Of a stretch of 34,384 nt of DNA, positions 24,127 to 32,993 are shown piece after piece (the first letter of the stretch is position 1; every line of letters begins with the position of its first letter). Below the pieces are notes generated by a model, which had not been told where the DNA came from, did not search any database, and saw only the letters and a list, made by a program, of their open reading frames with translations. The position numbers and the translations under genes were made by a program. The DNA is from Firm-13 sp964579245 (lineage in GTDB: Bacteria > Bacillota > Clostridia > Saccharofermentanales > Saccharofermentanaceae): NCBI GenBank assembly GCA_964579245.1, contig CAZOFY010000019.1, forward strand, positions 1 to 34,384, written 5' to 3'.

Positions 24127-24776
24127 GAAATGTCACAAAGCGCTGATATCCAGTACGTCGGACTCTCAGCAGCGAGCTCTTCTCTGGGCATATATGTCCA
24201 ATCGACCATCACGGAGTCAACACCGGCTCGATTCGCACAGCGCAGGTCATGAACGCTGTCTCCGACAAAAAGGACTTTCTTCGGATCTGTGACGGAGAGT
24301 CGACGCATCGCTTCGAAAATCGGCTCCGGATCCGGTTTGTGTAATGAGGTATCCTCACGGGCAATCACCGTTTGAAAATATGGTTCGAGTTTGAATTGCC
24401 GCATGGAGATTAAAGCTGTCTCGCGACGCTTGGACGTAACGACGGCCTGAGAAGCGCCGGAACAGCCGACAAGGGTCAAGCCTTCAATGACCCCGTCAAA
24501 GATCTTCACATCGGTCTCGATGATTCGAGCATTCTCTTCCTGATAGGCCTCAATCAGCTCTTGCTGAACTGCCGGTTCGTAATGCGAAAATGCCTGGATC
24601 AGAGGAAGTCCGATGGTCGACAGCAAAAATGCGTCGTCCTCTTTTTTTCCGACGACCTTCGAAAAAGCATAGTGAAAGCACTTCAGGATCATAGGAACCG
24701 TATCGACCAGCGTCCCGTCAAAATCATACAAAACAGCTTGATACCGCAAGGCATCGTTATCATTCATATTCTTCAT
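24099..24776 (-). CDS. HAD-superfamily phosphatase, phosphoglycolate-phosphatase/PpaX-like
   Basis: A 225-residue HAD hydrolase. Motif I YDFDGTLVDT carries the nucleophile Asp18 and Asp20; motif II is VVTSKR; motif III/IV reads KPDPEPIFEAM and VLFVGDSVHDLRCANRAG. The helical cap lies after motif I, as in the phosphoglycolate phosphatase / PpaX / beta-phosphoglucomutase branch. It dephosphorylates a small phosphorylated metabolite; the substrate cannot be fixed. The start overlaps the stop of the CorC-like gene by 4 bp, so the two are co-translated. An alternative ATG three codons in is possible. Confidence 0.88.
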   Translation of the reverse strand: MKNMNDNDALRYQAVLYDFDGTLVDTVPMILKCFHYAFSKVVGKKEDDAFLLSTIGLPLIQAFSHYEPAVQQELIEAYQEENARIIETDVKIFDGVIEGLTLVGCSGASQAVVTSKRRETALISMRQFKLEPYFQTVIAREDTSLHKPDPEPIFEAMRRLSVTDPKKVLFVGDSVHDLRCANRAGVDSVMVDWTYMPREELAAESPTYWISALCDISCILSNAEL

Positions 24777-26128
24777 TTCTCATCCTCTGTCTTCTCCTGA
24801 GCAGATTCCTGCTTCGGTAACACGTGGATACGTATCCCGGAGATCCATTTGTCCTCGATCGATTCGACCTTAAGGACGATGTCTCCATAGTTGACCTCCG
24901 GCGTCTCATTCTCATCCGGAATTCGGTCGAGCAAGTGAATGACGAAGCCGGCAATCGTGTCATAATCCTCATCCGGCAGATCGATGTCGAGCGCGTCCTC
25001 GATATCATTCAGCGGCATGTCTCCGGGAACAATCACGTCTCCGTTCTCAAGTCTGACCAGCTGAGATTCCTCCTCGTCAAACTCGTCGGTAATGTTGCCG
25101 ACGATCTCCTCTAGCATATCCTCTATTGATACGATGCCGGCCGTTCCGCCGTATTCATCAACAATAACGGCAAGTTGCATACTCCCCTTCTGCATTTCTC
25201 GGAAAAGCGATGAAAGATTCTTAGTCTCCGGTACAACAAGCGGCGGGCGCAGAAGAGACTCGAGAGAGAAGTCCTCAGGCTTCTTGCAGGACAAGGCAAA
25301 TCCGAGCAAATCCTTGATATGCAAGATACCGACGATATCATCAATCGTATCGCTGTATACCGGAATACGCGTATATTTCTCGTGTGTTGCGGTCTCAAGC
25401 ACCTCATCGTAGGTTGAGTCGATTGGCAACGATACAATCTTCGTGCGGTGGGTCATGATCTCAGACACTTCTTTGTCGTTAAACTCGAAAATGTTCTGGA
25501 TCATCTCCTTCTCCTGATCCTCGATGCTGCCGGATTCGCTGCCAACGTCGACCAACATGCGGATCTCTTCCTCCGTCACGTTCTTGTCGTTTACATTCGG
25601 ATCAATACCGACTAGACGAAGACAGAGGTTGGTGGAAAATGTCAGAAGATTTACGAACGGATTCAGGACGAACCCGAAAACACGGACAATCTTCGCCGAG
25701 AAGAAAGCGACGCGGTCCGGATGCTTCTGTGCCAGACGTTTCGGGAAAAGCTCGCCGAGAACAAGAGAGAAGTATGACAATACAATCGTGACGATAATCA
25801 TGGAAAGGGTCCGAAGAAACGTGATTTTCCCGTCGGGATCAATCGCCATCGTAAGTCTCTGCGCAAATTTGTCGGAAGCAAAAGCAGAGGACAGGAAGCC
25901 TGCCAGTGTAACTCCTACCTGAATAATGGCTAAGAAACGTCCGGGATTCTCGATGAAGTGGAGAATGGTGCGTGCTTGCTTATTGCCCTCCTCCGACATC
26001 TTCCTCATCTTATTGTCGTTCAGAGAAATAACCGCCATCTCTGTAGCGGAAAAAAAAGCATTGATCAGGACGAAGATAAACACAATCAAAAGATCGATCA
26101 ATATCTGTCCTATACTGTCATCAGGCAA
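24773..26128 (-). CDS. CNNM/CorC (hemolysin C-like) membrane protein with CBS pair
   Basis: A 451-residue membrane protein in the usual order: DUF21/CNNM transmembrane domain with about four helices (1-200), a CBS pair (about 215-340; IMTHRTKIVSLP opens it, VDEYGGTAGIVSIEDMLEEI closes it), and a C-terminal CorC/HlyC domain (about 355-440). Family members take part in Mg2+ or other divalent-cation transport, or in its control; the name hemolysin is historical. The only start fitting conserved sequence is TTG at 26128, with TAGGAG 5 nt upstream. The gene heads a likely operon with the HAD phosphatase. Confidence 0.92.
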   Translation of the reverse strand: MPDDSIGQILIDLLIVFIFVLINAFFSATEMAVISLNDNKMRKMSEEGNKQARTILHFIENPGRFLAIIQVGVTLAGFLSSAFASDKFAQRLTMAIDPDGKITFLRTLSMIIVTIVLSYFSLVLGELFPKRLAQKHPDRVAFFSAKIVRVFGFVLNPFVNLLTFSTNLCLRLVGIDPNVNDKNVTEEEIRMLVDVGSESGSIEDQEKEMIQNIFEFNDKEVSEIMTHRTKIVSLPIDSTYDEVLETATHEKYTRIPVYSDTIDDIVGILHIKDLLGFALSCKKPEDFSLESLLRPPLVVPETKNLSSLFREMQKGSMQLAVIVDEYGGTAGIVSIEDMLEEIVGNITDEFDEEESQLVRLENGDVIVPGDMPLNDIEDALDIDLPDEDYDTIAGFVIHLLDRIPDENETPEVNYGDIVLKVESIEDKWISGIRIHVLPKQESAQEKTEDEK

Positions 26129-26312
26129 AGTAGCTCCTATCCTTCCTTATCGCATGCGACCGATTCTGCCGCAAATGCACTTATCCCGTACGCAAATAAA
26201 TAACCTGTCATCGTACTATCTTCAAAAATATAGCAGAAAAACCGCTGATTCTCAATAGTAATCGCGAGCTCCCGGCTGCGAACGGTACGCCTCTGTCAGG
26301 ACGTTCACTCAT

Positions 26313-27758
26313 TTATCTGTTCCTTCTCTCCTCCAAAAGCTTCAGAAGAACCTCTCTTACTGCCTGCGGGTCCGCCTTTCCCTTCAGTGCTTTCATGGAC
26401 TGACCGATGAGATATTGTAAATTCTTCTCGTTACCCGCCAGGTATTCTGCGACCGGCTTCTCGTTCGCATCAAGCATCTCGCAGATCGGCCCTTCGATGG
26501 AGGAAGCGTCGGAAATTTGGGCCAGGCTATTTTCTTCGGCATAACGGACCGGATCGACGTTTTTCGTGAAGACCTCGGCAAAAATCCTGCGTCCGGTACC
26601 TCGATTAATCTTGCCTTCATTGACCATTCGGATAATCTCACCGAGAGCATCCGGCGAGAAGCTCATGTCCTCAGGTTCTGTTTGCGAATCCTTCAACATT
26701 TTCAGAAGATCCGTCATGATCCAGTTCGAAGCGTCCTTTGGATTATGGCAAATCTGTGTAGCCCTCTCGAAAACCTCAACAAGGTACTTGGACTTGGTAA
26801 GGATGTCCGCGTCATACTCCGGCAGGTTGAACTCCTCCATATAACGGGCCTTCTTTGCCTCGGGCATCTCGGGGAGAGCAGCTCGAACGCCCTTAATATA
26901 TGACTTTGCAATCTCAATCGGCATGAGGTCAGGCTCCGGAAAATACTTGTAGTCATGGGCATCCTCCTTCGAGCGCATAGCGTAGGAAGATCCCTTGTTA
27001 TCATCCCATCTTCTCGTCTCCTGACGGATTTTTCCTCCGTCTTCCAGGATATCAATCTGCCGGCGGGACTCGCCCTCGATGGCGCGTGCGATTGCCTTGA
27101 GGGAAGCCATATTTTTCATTTCGGTGCGGGTGCCGAACTTCGTCTCGCCGCGTTTGCGAACGGAGAGGTTAACGTCGGCACGCATGGATCCCTCCTGCAT
27201 TTTACAGTCTGATACACCGAGGTACTGTAATGTCGACTTAAGCTTTTCGAGATACGCAATGACTTCTTCCGCAGAGCGGAAATCGGGCTCGGAAACGATC
27301 TCGATCAGCGGAACGCCGCATCGATTGTAATCAACAAGTGTACATTCTTCCCACTCGTCATGTACGAGCTTGCCCGCATCCTCTTCCATATGGATCTCGT
27401 GGATTCCGATATGTTTGGTCTGATTGCCAATCTTTATCTCTGCGTCACCGTTACGACAGATGGGCAAATACAACTGCGAGACCTGGAAGGCCTTCGGAAG
27501 GTCAGGGTAGAAGTAATTCTTGCGATCGAATTTGCTGTAAGAGCTGATCTGACAGTTCAACGCCAGGCCCGCGCGCACGGCGTATTCGACAACGCTCTGA
27601 TTCAGCGCCGGCAGCGTCCCCGGCATACCGGAGCAAATCTCGCAGACATGTGTATTCGGTTCTCCTCCGAACTCTGTCGTGCAGCCGCAAAATATCTTCG
27701 ATTGGGTAGACAGCTCGACATGAACTTCCAGGCCCATACAGATTTCATAGTTTTCCAT
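26313..27758 (-). CDS. gatB: Asp-tRNA(Asn)/Glu-tRNA(Gln) amidotransferase subunit B
   Basis: The 481-residue tRNA-binding and kinase-like subunit of GatCAB, of standard length. It opens with GLEVHVELSTQSKIFCGC and keeps HEIHMEEDAGK, the KFDRKNYFYPDLPK block and the QEGSMRADVN block of the catalytic cradle. The helical and YqeY-like tail domains occupy about 300-481. GatB activates the misacylated tRNA by phosphorylation and accepts ammonia channelled from GatA. Presence of GatCAB implies that the organism makes Gln-tRNA and/or Asn-tRNA indirectly. It starts 8 bp after gatA, with GAGGTG upstream. Confidence 0.97.
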   Translation of the reverse strand: MENYEICMGLEVHVELSTQSKIFCGCTTEFGGEPNTHVCEICSGMPGTLPALNQSVVEYAVRAGLALNCQISSYSKFDRKNYFYPDLPKAFQVSQLYLPICRNGDAEIKIGNQTKHIGIHEIHMEEDAGKLVHDEWEECTLVDYNRCGVPLIEIVSEPDFRSAEEVIAYLEKLKSTLQYLGVSDCKMQEGSMRADVNLSVRKRGETKFGTRTEMKNMASLKAIARAIEGESRRQIDILEDGGKIRQETRRWDDNKGSSYAMRSKEDAHDYKYFPEPDLMPIEIAKSYIKGVRAALPEMPEAKKARYMEEFNLPEYDADILTKSKYLVEVFERATQICHNPKDASNWIMTDLLKMLKDSQTEPEDMSFSPDALGEIIRMVNEGKINRGTGRRIFAEVFTKNVDPVRYAEENSLAQISDASSIEGPICEMLDANEKPVAEYLAGNEKNLQYLIGQSMKALKGKADPQAVREVLLKLLEERRNR

Positions 27759-27766
27759 TTGTCACC

Positions 27767-29236
27767 TCATGACCCGGGCGCTTGCCGGTGATAATCCGTG
27801 ACCTTCTGAAAAGCCGCGGCGGTATTGATTATGGTTTGCTCGGATCGATGCGGTCCGATAATCTGCAGTCCAATCGGCAGTCCCGTGTCATCGAAGCCGC
27901 ATGGAATCGTTGCCGCAGGCAATCCGATAATATTGATCAGAACGGTATAGATATCACCGAGGTACATCTTCAGCGGATCAGACAGGCTCTCTCCGATGCG
28001 GGGTGCCGTTGTCGGAGCCGCGGGTCCAACCAGGACATCATAACTCTTGAAGGCTTCGTCAAAGGCCTGCTTGATTAGTGCTTTGGCCTGTAATGCTTTC
28101 TTGTAGTAAGCGTCGTAATAGCCGGACGAGAGTACGAAGTTTCCCAGCATGATACGGCGTTTAACCTCCATGCCAAAGCCCTCACTGCGGCTCTTCACAT
28201 ATACATCCATCAACTCCCCGGCATCTTCAGGCCGGTAGCCGTACTTGATTCCGTCAAATCGTGACAGATTCGAACAGGCCTCCGCGCAAGCGATGATATA
28301 GTAGGTCGGGACGGCGTATTCGACAATCGGGAGGGGGAACTCTCCAATCTCTGCGCCAAGCCCCTTCAAGGTCGTTACGGCTTCCATCACAGTGGACCGT
28401 ACCTGTGGATCAAGACCCTCGCCGAAGTAATCGGTAAGCAACCCGACGCGCAAGCCCTTCGCAGAATATGATTCCGCCCGACTGACAGATATCTTCTCAC
28501 TCGCGAAGGATGTCTGATCGCGCTTGTCCTGCCCCATGATAATGTTCAGTGCCTCGGCACAATCAAGAATATCCGTACCGATCGGACCGATCTGATCCAG
28601 TGAGGACGCATAGGCGACCAAGCCGTATCGGGAGACAGAACCATATGTGGGCTTGATGCCGCTAACTCCGCAGAAAGAGCAGGGTTGGCGTATCGATCCG
28701 CCGGTATCCGAGCCGAGTGAAAACGGGATCTCGCGCGCAGCGACGGCCGCCGCCGCTCCGCCTGATGAACCGCCCGGAACGCGTGTCCGATCCCATGGAT
28801 TCTTCGTCGGTCCAAAATAGGAGGTCTCCGTCGTCGAACCCATGGCGAATTCATCCATGTTGAGCTTACCGACGATGACGGCACCGTTCACCCGCAGGCG
28901 ATTGACGACGGTCGCTGAATACGGCGGGATAAAGTTATTCAATATCTTCGAGCCACAGGTCGTTCTGATTCCTTCGGTGCAAATGTTATCTTTCACAGCC
29001 ATCGGAACTCCGGCAAGAGCAGACAGCTCCTCACCGGCGTCAAGGCGCGACTGTACAGCCTTCGCAGCGGCAATGGCCTCGTCCTCACAAACGGTGATAA
29101 AGCTGTGGATCTTCGATTCTGTGTCCCGGATCTTATCTAAAACAGCCTCAGTGGCTTCAACGGAAGTGATCTGCTTTTCGCGAATCGCCTTACCGAGCTC
29201 CCGGGCAGACATCAAGCTGATTTTCTGCTTATCCAT
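27767..29236 (-). CDS. gatA: Asp-tRNA(Asn)/Glu-tRNA(Gln) amidotransferase subunit A
   Basis: A 489-residue amidase-signature enzyme that hydrolyses glutamine to supply ammonia to GatB. The Ser-cisSer-Lys triad is visible: Lys82 in AVKDN, Ser157 in VPGGSSGG and Ser181 in DTGGSIRQP. The spacing is the same as in the well-studied Staphylococcus GatA (shifted by three residues). It is the middle gene of gatC-gatA-gatB, 37 bp after gatC and 8 bp before gatB. The start is the ATG giving MDKQKISLMSA. Confidence 0.97.
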   Translation of the reverse strand: MDKQKISLMSARELGKAIREKQITSVEATEAVLDKIRDTESKIHSFITVCEDEAIAAAKAVQSRLDAGEELSALAGVPMAVKDNICTEGIRTTCGSKILNNFIPPYSATVVNRLRVNGAVIVGKLNMDEFAMGSTTETSYFGPTKNPWDRTRVPGGSSGGAAAAVAAREIPFSLGSDTGGSIRQPCSFCGVSGIKPTYGSVSRYGLVAYASSLDQIGPIGTDILDCAEALNIIMGQDKRDQTSFASEKISVSRAESYSAKGLRVGLLTDYFGEGLDPQVRSTVMEAVTTLKGLGAEIGEFPLPIVEYAVPTYYIIACAEACSNLSRFDGIKYGYRPEDAGELMDVYVKSRSEGFGMEVKRRIMLGNFVLSSGYYDAYYKKALQAKALIKQAFDEAFKSYDVLVGPAAPTTAPRIGESLSDPLKMYLGDIYTVLINIIGLPAATIPCGFDDTGLPIGLQIIGPHRSEQTIINTAAAFQKVTDYHRQAPGS

Positions 29237-29273
29237 AAATAGCCTTTCCTATTTCCCTTGACATGTTGCAAGG

Positions 29274-29561
29274 TCATTCCACTGTTTTTGCCACCTTGAA
29301 GAATCCGTCCTTGCTGTCGGGAGCGTTTGCAAGAATCGAGTCGCGCATCGATTCGTTTGTCACTACATCCTCGCGAAAAACGTTCGTCATTGGAAGTGCA
29401 TGTGAAAGCGGCTCGACACCTTCTGTGTCCAGCTCATTGAGCTTGTCGATATATTCGAGGATTGCACCAAGATCCGTCTTGGTCTTCTCCTTCTCCGCAT
29501 CTGACAGACAGATACGACCGAGACTCTCCAGGTACGTGATCAGGTCTTGCGTGATTTCCAT
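29274..29561 (-). CDS. gatC: Asp-tRNA(Asn)/Glu-tRNA(Gln) amidotransferase subunit C
   Basis: A 95-residue belt-like subunit that wraps the GatA-GatB interface. It shows the standard pattern: an N-terminal helical part (LITYLESLGRICLSDAEKEK), a central IDKLNELDTEGVEPLSH block, and the RED motif within NVFREDVV. GGGAGG precedes the ATG. It is first in the operon, with a good promoter about 55 bp upstream. Confidence 0.95.
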   Translation of the reverse strand: MEITQDLITYLESLGRICLSDAEKEKTKTDLGAILEYIDKLNELDTEGVEPLSHALPMTNVFREDVVTNESMRDSILANAPDSKDGFFKVAKTVE

Positions 29562-29616
29562 AAGGTTCCTCCCTTAGGCCGTTTCAAAGGCCAATATCAA
29601 GGATTTTATCTAAAAA

Positions 29617-29645
29617 ATTCTAACACGGACGGCGGCGGTGTGCAA
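29617..29645 (-). promoter_or_regulatory. SigA-type promoter of gatC-gatA-gatB
   Basis: Minus strand TTGCAC (29645-29640), 17-bp spacer, TAGAAT (29622-29617). It lies 56 bp before the gatC start codon in the divergent interval. Confidence 0.7.
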
Positions 29646-29713
29646 GAAAACAACAAGACGAGGGTAAATGCGCAGAAGTATTGCTGTTGATTCGAAAATC
29701 TTATTAGTTATTC

Positions 29714-29742
29714 TTGATTTATTTGCTGAAATCGTTTAGTAT
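29714..29742 (+). promoter_or_regulatory. Probable promoter for the cysteine-rich membrane protein gene
   Basis: TTGATT (29714-29719), 17-bp spacer, TAGTAT (29737-29742), in an AT-rich stretch 49 bp before the start codon at 29792. Each hexamer keeps four of six consensus bases. Confidence 0.5.
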
Positions 29743-29791
29743 TAACTTTAGATCACTACAGTTTTATATTTAGTAGACAAGGGGAGTCTAT

Positions 29792-30622
29792 ATGAGCATT
29801 GCCTATGAATTGGAGACCGCCACAAGATTGGTAGAACACAGTAATAATTTCTTCTACTCCAACATCTTTGACAGACATTTCACCGCAGAATACTTTCCAG
29901 TCAACAGGCAGTTATATTTAAGTATGGGCGTCGCCAGCATCACGCGAGACCAGCTGGAAAAGCTACGTCTGACACTGTCACAAGCCTTTAGTCTTTCTGG
30001 AGATACGATATCATCTGATGAACACACTGTGAATGTAATGTACCCGGTTCACGGCAGTGATTTTTCTGTCATCGACAGGATCATGGAATCCATGGCTAAT
30101 TGGGCTGCCGAGCATAACTTAAACAGCGGATGCTTTCTTTGTGGAACGCAGAATGATATAGCTTGTCGAGAGGTCGGCGATTTGAAGACCGTAATGTGTT
30201 TGAATTGTCATAATGATGTCGAGGAGAAATTTGCCGAACACACAGCAACACTCGCAAATCAGACGATACAAGCCCGATATGGCATGAAGGAAGAGAAACT
30301 ACACCCTGGTAAGGGAATTATCATTGCTAGTATCGCCGCGCCAATATTGGGATTTGTCTGGTTTTTTCTGGGAAGTATTCTCCCGTTTTCTGTCTTTTTT
30401 GTGCCCCTTTGTACCGCTCTGTACTTTAATGCTCTTTACGAGATATGCAAGCGAATCGTAAAAGGTTTTGACTTGACGTGCTTAATCGTCCTTACTCTCG
30501 TAGGTTTGCTGTCTCTGGTAGGAATCATTCTCTCCATGTCTATCCTGAACTTCTTTGTTTTATTGTATCTCGTTTTGGGATTGGTTGTAGCAATCATTGC
30601 ACGAAGAAGAATCGAGACATAA
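29792..30622 (+). CDS. Membrane protein with cytoplasmic CxxC zinc motif, function unknown
   Basis: A 276-residue protein of no family I recognise. Residues 1-105 form a soluble alpha/beta region. Two CxxC pairs follow, CFLC (114-117) and CLNC (136-139), with Cys125 between them, consistent with a zinc ribbon. After a charged helix (about 140-170), roughly four membrane helices fill residues 175-270, and the protein ends in a basic RRRIET tail. It is a monocistronic plus-strand gene with its own promoter, a GGGGAG ribosome site and a strong terminator, lying between gatC and a two-component system. It is AT-richer than its neighbours. The order soluble domain, zinc motif, then helices is like other clostridial hypothetical proteins. 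Confidence 0.75.
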   Translation: MSIAYELETATRLVEHSNNFFYSNIFDRHFTAEYFPVNRQLYLSMGVASITRDQLEKLRLTLSQAFSLSGDTISSDEHTVNVMYPVHGSDFSVIDRIMESMANWAAEHNLNSGCFLCGTQNDIACREVGDLKTVMCLNCHNDVEEKFAEHTATLANQTIQARYGMKEEKLHPGKGIIIASIAAPILGFVWFFLGSILPFSVFFVPLCTALYFNALYEICKRIVKGFDLTCLIVLTLVGLLSLVGIILSMSILNFFVLLYLVLGLVVAIIARRRIET

Positions 30623-30680
30623 GGATAACGGCTGGTCATCCTTCCCGATCGATAAGCCTTTTCTCGAAAATAGAAGGATT

Positions 30681-30713
30681 AAGCACGGTGCTTTGAATCG
30701 CCGTGCTTTTTTT
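30681..30713 (+). terminator. Intrinsic terminator of the cysteine-rich membrane protein gene
   Basis: AAGCACGG (30681-30688) pairs with CCGTGCTT (30701-30708) around a 12-nt loop, followed by a run of seven T (30707-30713). Confidence 0.9.
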
Positions 30714-30758
30714 GCGGGCAAGAAACACCGCCTAGACGAGGTAATCCTGCGCCTGATT

Positions 30759-31448
30759 TCAGCCGTGTTTTCCGCGACTTTTTTTCTTCTTGCCGATTTC
30801 TTCCTGTTCCGGATTTGAGATGAGGACTCCACCGTATTTCAGCTTAGAAACGGCCTCGGTCGTACGCGTAACTCCGAGTTTATGCAGGATACTTCTGATC
30901 TGCGACTTGACCGTGCTCTCCGCTTTGTTGAGATTTGCGGTTACCTCGGTCCGGGTCGCGTTACGGGCCAGTTCCTCCAGGACCTCATACTCATGCTCCG
31001 TCAGTGTTTTGCGAATATTCTCACGCCGCAGCAGTGCGTAGGAGCGAGCCAAAACAACATTAGGCGAAAACTCGTGTCTCATATGGCGGAGAATCGCGGG
31101 CAAAAGAAGCTCGCAGTTACTCTTCTGCAAAAAATTAATGGCTCCGACCGATATTGCATCCATGACATGCTGGTCGTTCTCAGCGGCTGTCAAAATGATG
31201 ACTTCTGTTGTCGGACTGGCTTCGAGAACAGCAATCGTCGCAGAAATACCATTCTGAAAAGCATGTCCGAGATTGATATCAACAAGAAAAAGATCCGGTT
31301 TCTGTTCTTGCGCCAGCAGGACTGCCTCGTCCTGTGTTTCGACCGTTCCGACAACAACAATTTCCGGTGATCGTGTTAACAGCGCAACGATTGCCTCGAT
31401 CCAGACCGGCTCATCATCCAGGATTGCAATGCGATATATCTCACTCAC
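30759..31448 (-). CDS. LuxR/NarL-family response regulator
   Basis: A 229-residue two-domain regulator. The receiver domain (1-120) keeps the acidic pair Asp11/Asp12, the phospho-acceptor Asp57 in LFLVDINLG and the Lys of NFLQKSN. The C-terminal half carries a GerE-type helix-turn-helix (about 140-205) with the STVKSQIRSILHKLGV recognition segment, then a Lys-rich tail. It should be phosphorylated by the adjacent kinase and bind DNA as a dimer. I start it at the GTG 31448, which overlaps the kinase stop codon (GTGA) and has GGAGGA upstream. No obvious target gene adjoins. Confidence 0.92.
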   Translation of the reverse strand: MSEIYRIAILDDEPVWIEAIVALLTRSPEIVVVGTVETQDEAVLLAQEQKPDLFLVDINLGHAFQNGISATIAVLEASPTTEVIILTAAENDQHVMDAISVGAINFLQKSNCELLLPAILRHMRHEFSPNVVLARSYALLRRENIRKTLTEHEYEVLEELARNATRTEVTANLNKAESTVKSQIRSILHKLGVTRTTEAVSKLKYGGVLISNPEQEEIGKKKKSRGKHG

Positions 31449-32836
31449 CCGTTCTCCTCCGCGTCTGCAGTGCGTTGCTGAAAACAAATCTCGGCAACCG
31501 TTCCGATCTTCTTGCCCGGGCGAAGGTAAAACTGCGCTTGATGAAGCTCTGCGACACGTTTTACATAATAAAGGCCAAGCCCGTAATGTGTTTTTCCCTT
31601 CTTCGTCGTGAAAAGAGGCGTGTAGATATATTTCCAGTTTTTCTTATCGATCCCGCAGCCGTTGTCCTTGACCTGGATAACCAGGCGTCCCTTGCGAGCG
31701 AAGGTCGAGACTTTGATCTCTCCTGCTATATCTTCGGGGACCGCCTCGGAGGCATTATTGATAAGATTCAGAATAGCCTCATACATGTGAACCGGGTCAC
31801 AAGACAGTGTCGATTCGCACAAGAACTCTGTCGTATAAACGAGGTTTTTACGGTGAAAAGAGGTCTTGCTGGACTCGACCGCTTTCTGAATGATTTCATT
31901 GACAGCGCAATTCTCCGTCTGGATGCAAATCGGCTGAAACTGCATATTAATCCGTTCCAGGATATCCAGTGTATGCTCACACGTCGTAATCGCCAGAGAC
32001 AGGTCCTTGCGCAGAAGTCGATCATCCCCGTCAGCATGATCGGCATGGTATTGCGCATTCTGTAAAGCGAGGTGCGTCGTGAGCAGGTTATTCCGAAGCG
32101 CGTGGTTCAAGACTCCGGTTCCCCGAATAACGGCTTGCTGCGTCTGTTCTCTCGAAGCGTTCTCCTGGAACAGATGAAATCCCATGGCGCTCTTTCGAAT
32201 CGCAAAAAACAAGAACAGCCCCGTCACGGAGACAATCAGAACGACATTAAACTGCCAGGCACCGACATAGCCTGTTGAGGGAATTACATAACTCGAGAGA
32301 AACAGAAGCAGACCGGAAGGTACGATCAGAAGACAGTTAACAGCCTTCTCCTCGCGTAGAACCAGATCTTTTTCGCGGATCCAGGATACGAGTAAAACGA
32401 TAATTGTTGCAATGAAATATGGTGCAATCATTCCCGTCATGACCCTTGTGTTGTGGATACGCTCTGCGGCCGTTTCTTCGATCACGGATCCGAACATGGA
32501 TAAGGCAGGAAACACAAAGTAAGCCGCTTCTGCGGGAATCAGAATGATTTGCGTCAGAAGAATACGGAGCCATCGCTTCTTCGGCATATAGGAGGCAGCG
32601 TACAGAGAATACATCAGGATGGCGAAAGGTCCCCAGAAATACATGAAAGAAGACAGAACGGCGACAGGAAGCAGAAGCCACTTGTGCTCATAGGAAAAGG
32701 TTCCTATAAATGCCGACAACCCACCACAGCCAAAGAAAAAGAATGCCAATCCGCCGAAGAAGTTGGTCGTGCTCTTTCTATCGCTGATCCAAACAAAAAC
32801 CGCAATGGCCCAAAAAAACAAGAAGACCAGAAACAC
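31445..32836 (-). CDS. Membrane sensor histidine kinase with multi-helix N-terminal domain
   Basis: A protein of about 463 residues. The first 220 hold about seven hydrophobic helices with only short loops, so the sensor is probably the membrane part itself or a membrane-borne ligand. The kinase core follows: phospho-acceptor His in LNHALRNNLL (about 245), N-box NLINNASEAV, G1 VKDNGCGID, and G2 YGLGLYYVKR. It should phosphorylate the LuxR-type regulator encoded just downstream, with which it overlaps by 4 bp. I favour the GTG at 32836, preceded by GGGGGGAG, since an earlier GTG at 32854 lies at the predicted transcription start. The signal sensed is unknown. Confidence 0.88.
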   Translation of the reverse strand: MFLVFLFFWAIAVFVWISDRKSTTNFFGGLAFFFFGCGGLSAFIGTFSYEHKWLLLPVAVLSSFMYFWGPFAILMYSLYAASYMPKKRWLRILLTQIILIPAEAAYFVFPALSMFGSVIEETAAERIHNTRVMTGMIAPYFIATIIVLLVSWIREKDLVLREEKAVNCLLIVPSGLLLFLSSYVIPSTGYVGAWQFNVVLIVSVTGLFLFFAIRKSAMGFHLFQENASREQTQQAVIRGTGVLNHALRNNLLTTHLALQNAQYHADHADGDDRLLRKDLSLAITTCEHTLDILERINMQFQPICIQTENCAVNEIIQKAVESSKTSFHRKNLVYTTEFLCESTLSCDPVHMYEAILNLINNASEAVPEDIAGEIKVSTFARKGRLVIQVKDNGCGIDKKNWKYIYTPLFTTKKGKTHYGLGLYYVKRVAELHQAQFYLRPGKKIGTVAEICFQQRTADAEENG

Positions 32837-32860
32837 GGCGCTCCCCCCTGACACAACCTA

Positions 32861-32888
32861 ATTATACCGACATTCTATGAATTGGAAA
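32861..32888 (-). promoter_or_regulatory. Promoter of the two-component system
   Basis: Minus strand TTTCCA (32888-32883), 16-bp spacer, perfect TATAAT (32866-32861). The start of transcription falls about 20 nt before the chosen kinase GTG. The -35 is weak, which fits a regulated gene. Confidence 0.55.
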
Positions 32889-32993
32889 TACGCAACGCGT
32901 AGTTTTTTTCAATCAATATTATTTCTTTCAAATGTCAAAGTATCTTGTTGCTTTGGGGCAGCTTTTTCTTTTAACTCCTTCTGGCATTCTTAT

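Noticed and set aside
29575..29581. TAGGCCG upstream of gatC as a possible further copy of the repeat
   Set aside because: The match is about eight bases and overlaps the gatC ribosome site; the rest of the unit does not align.
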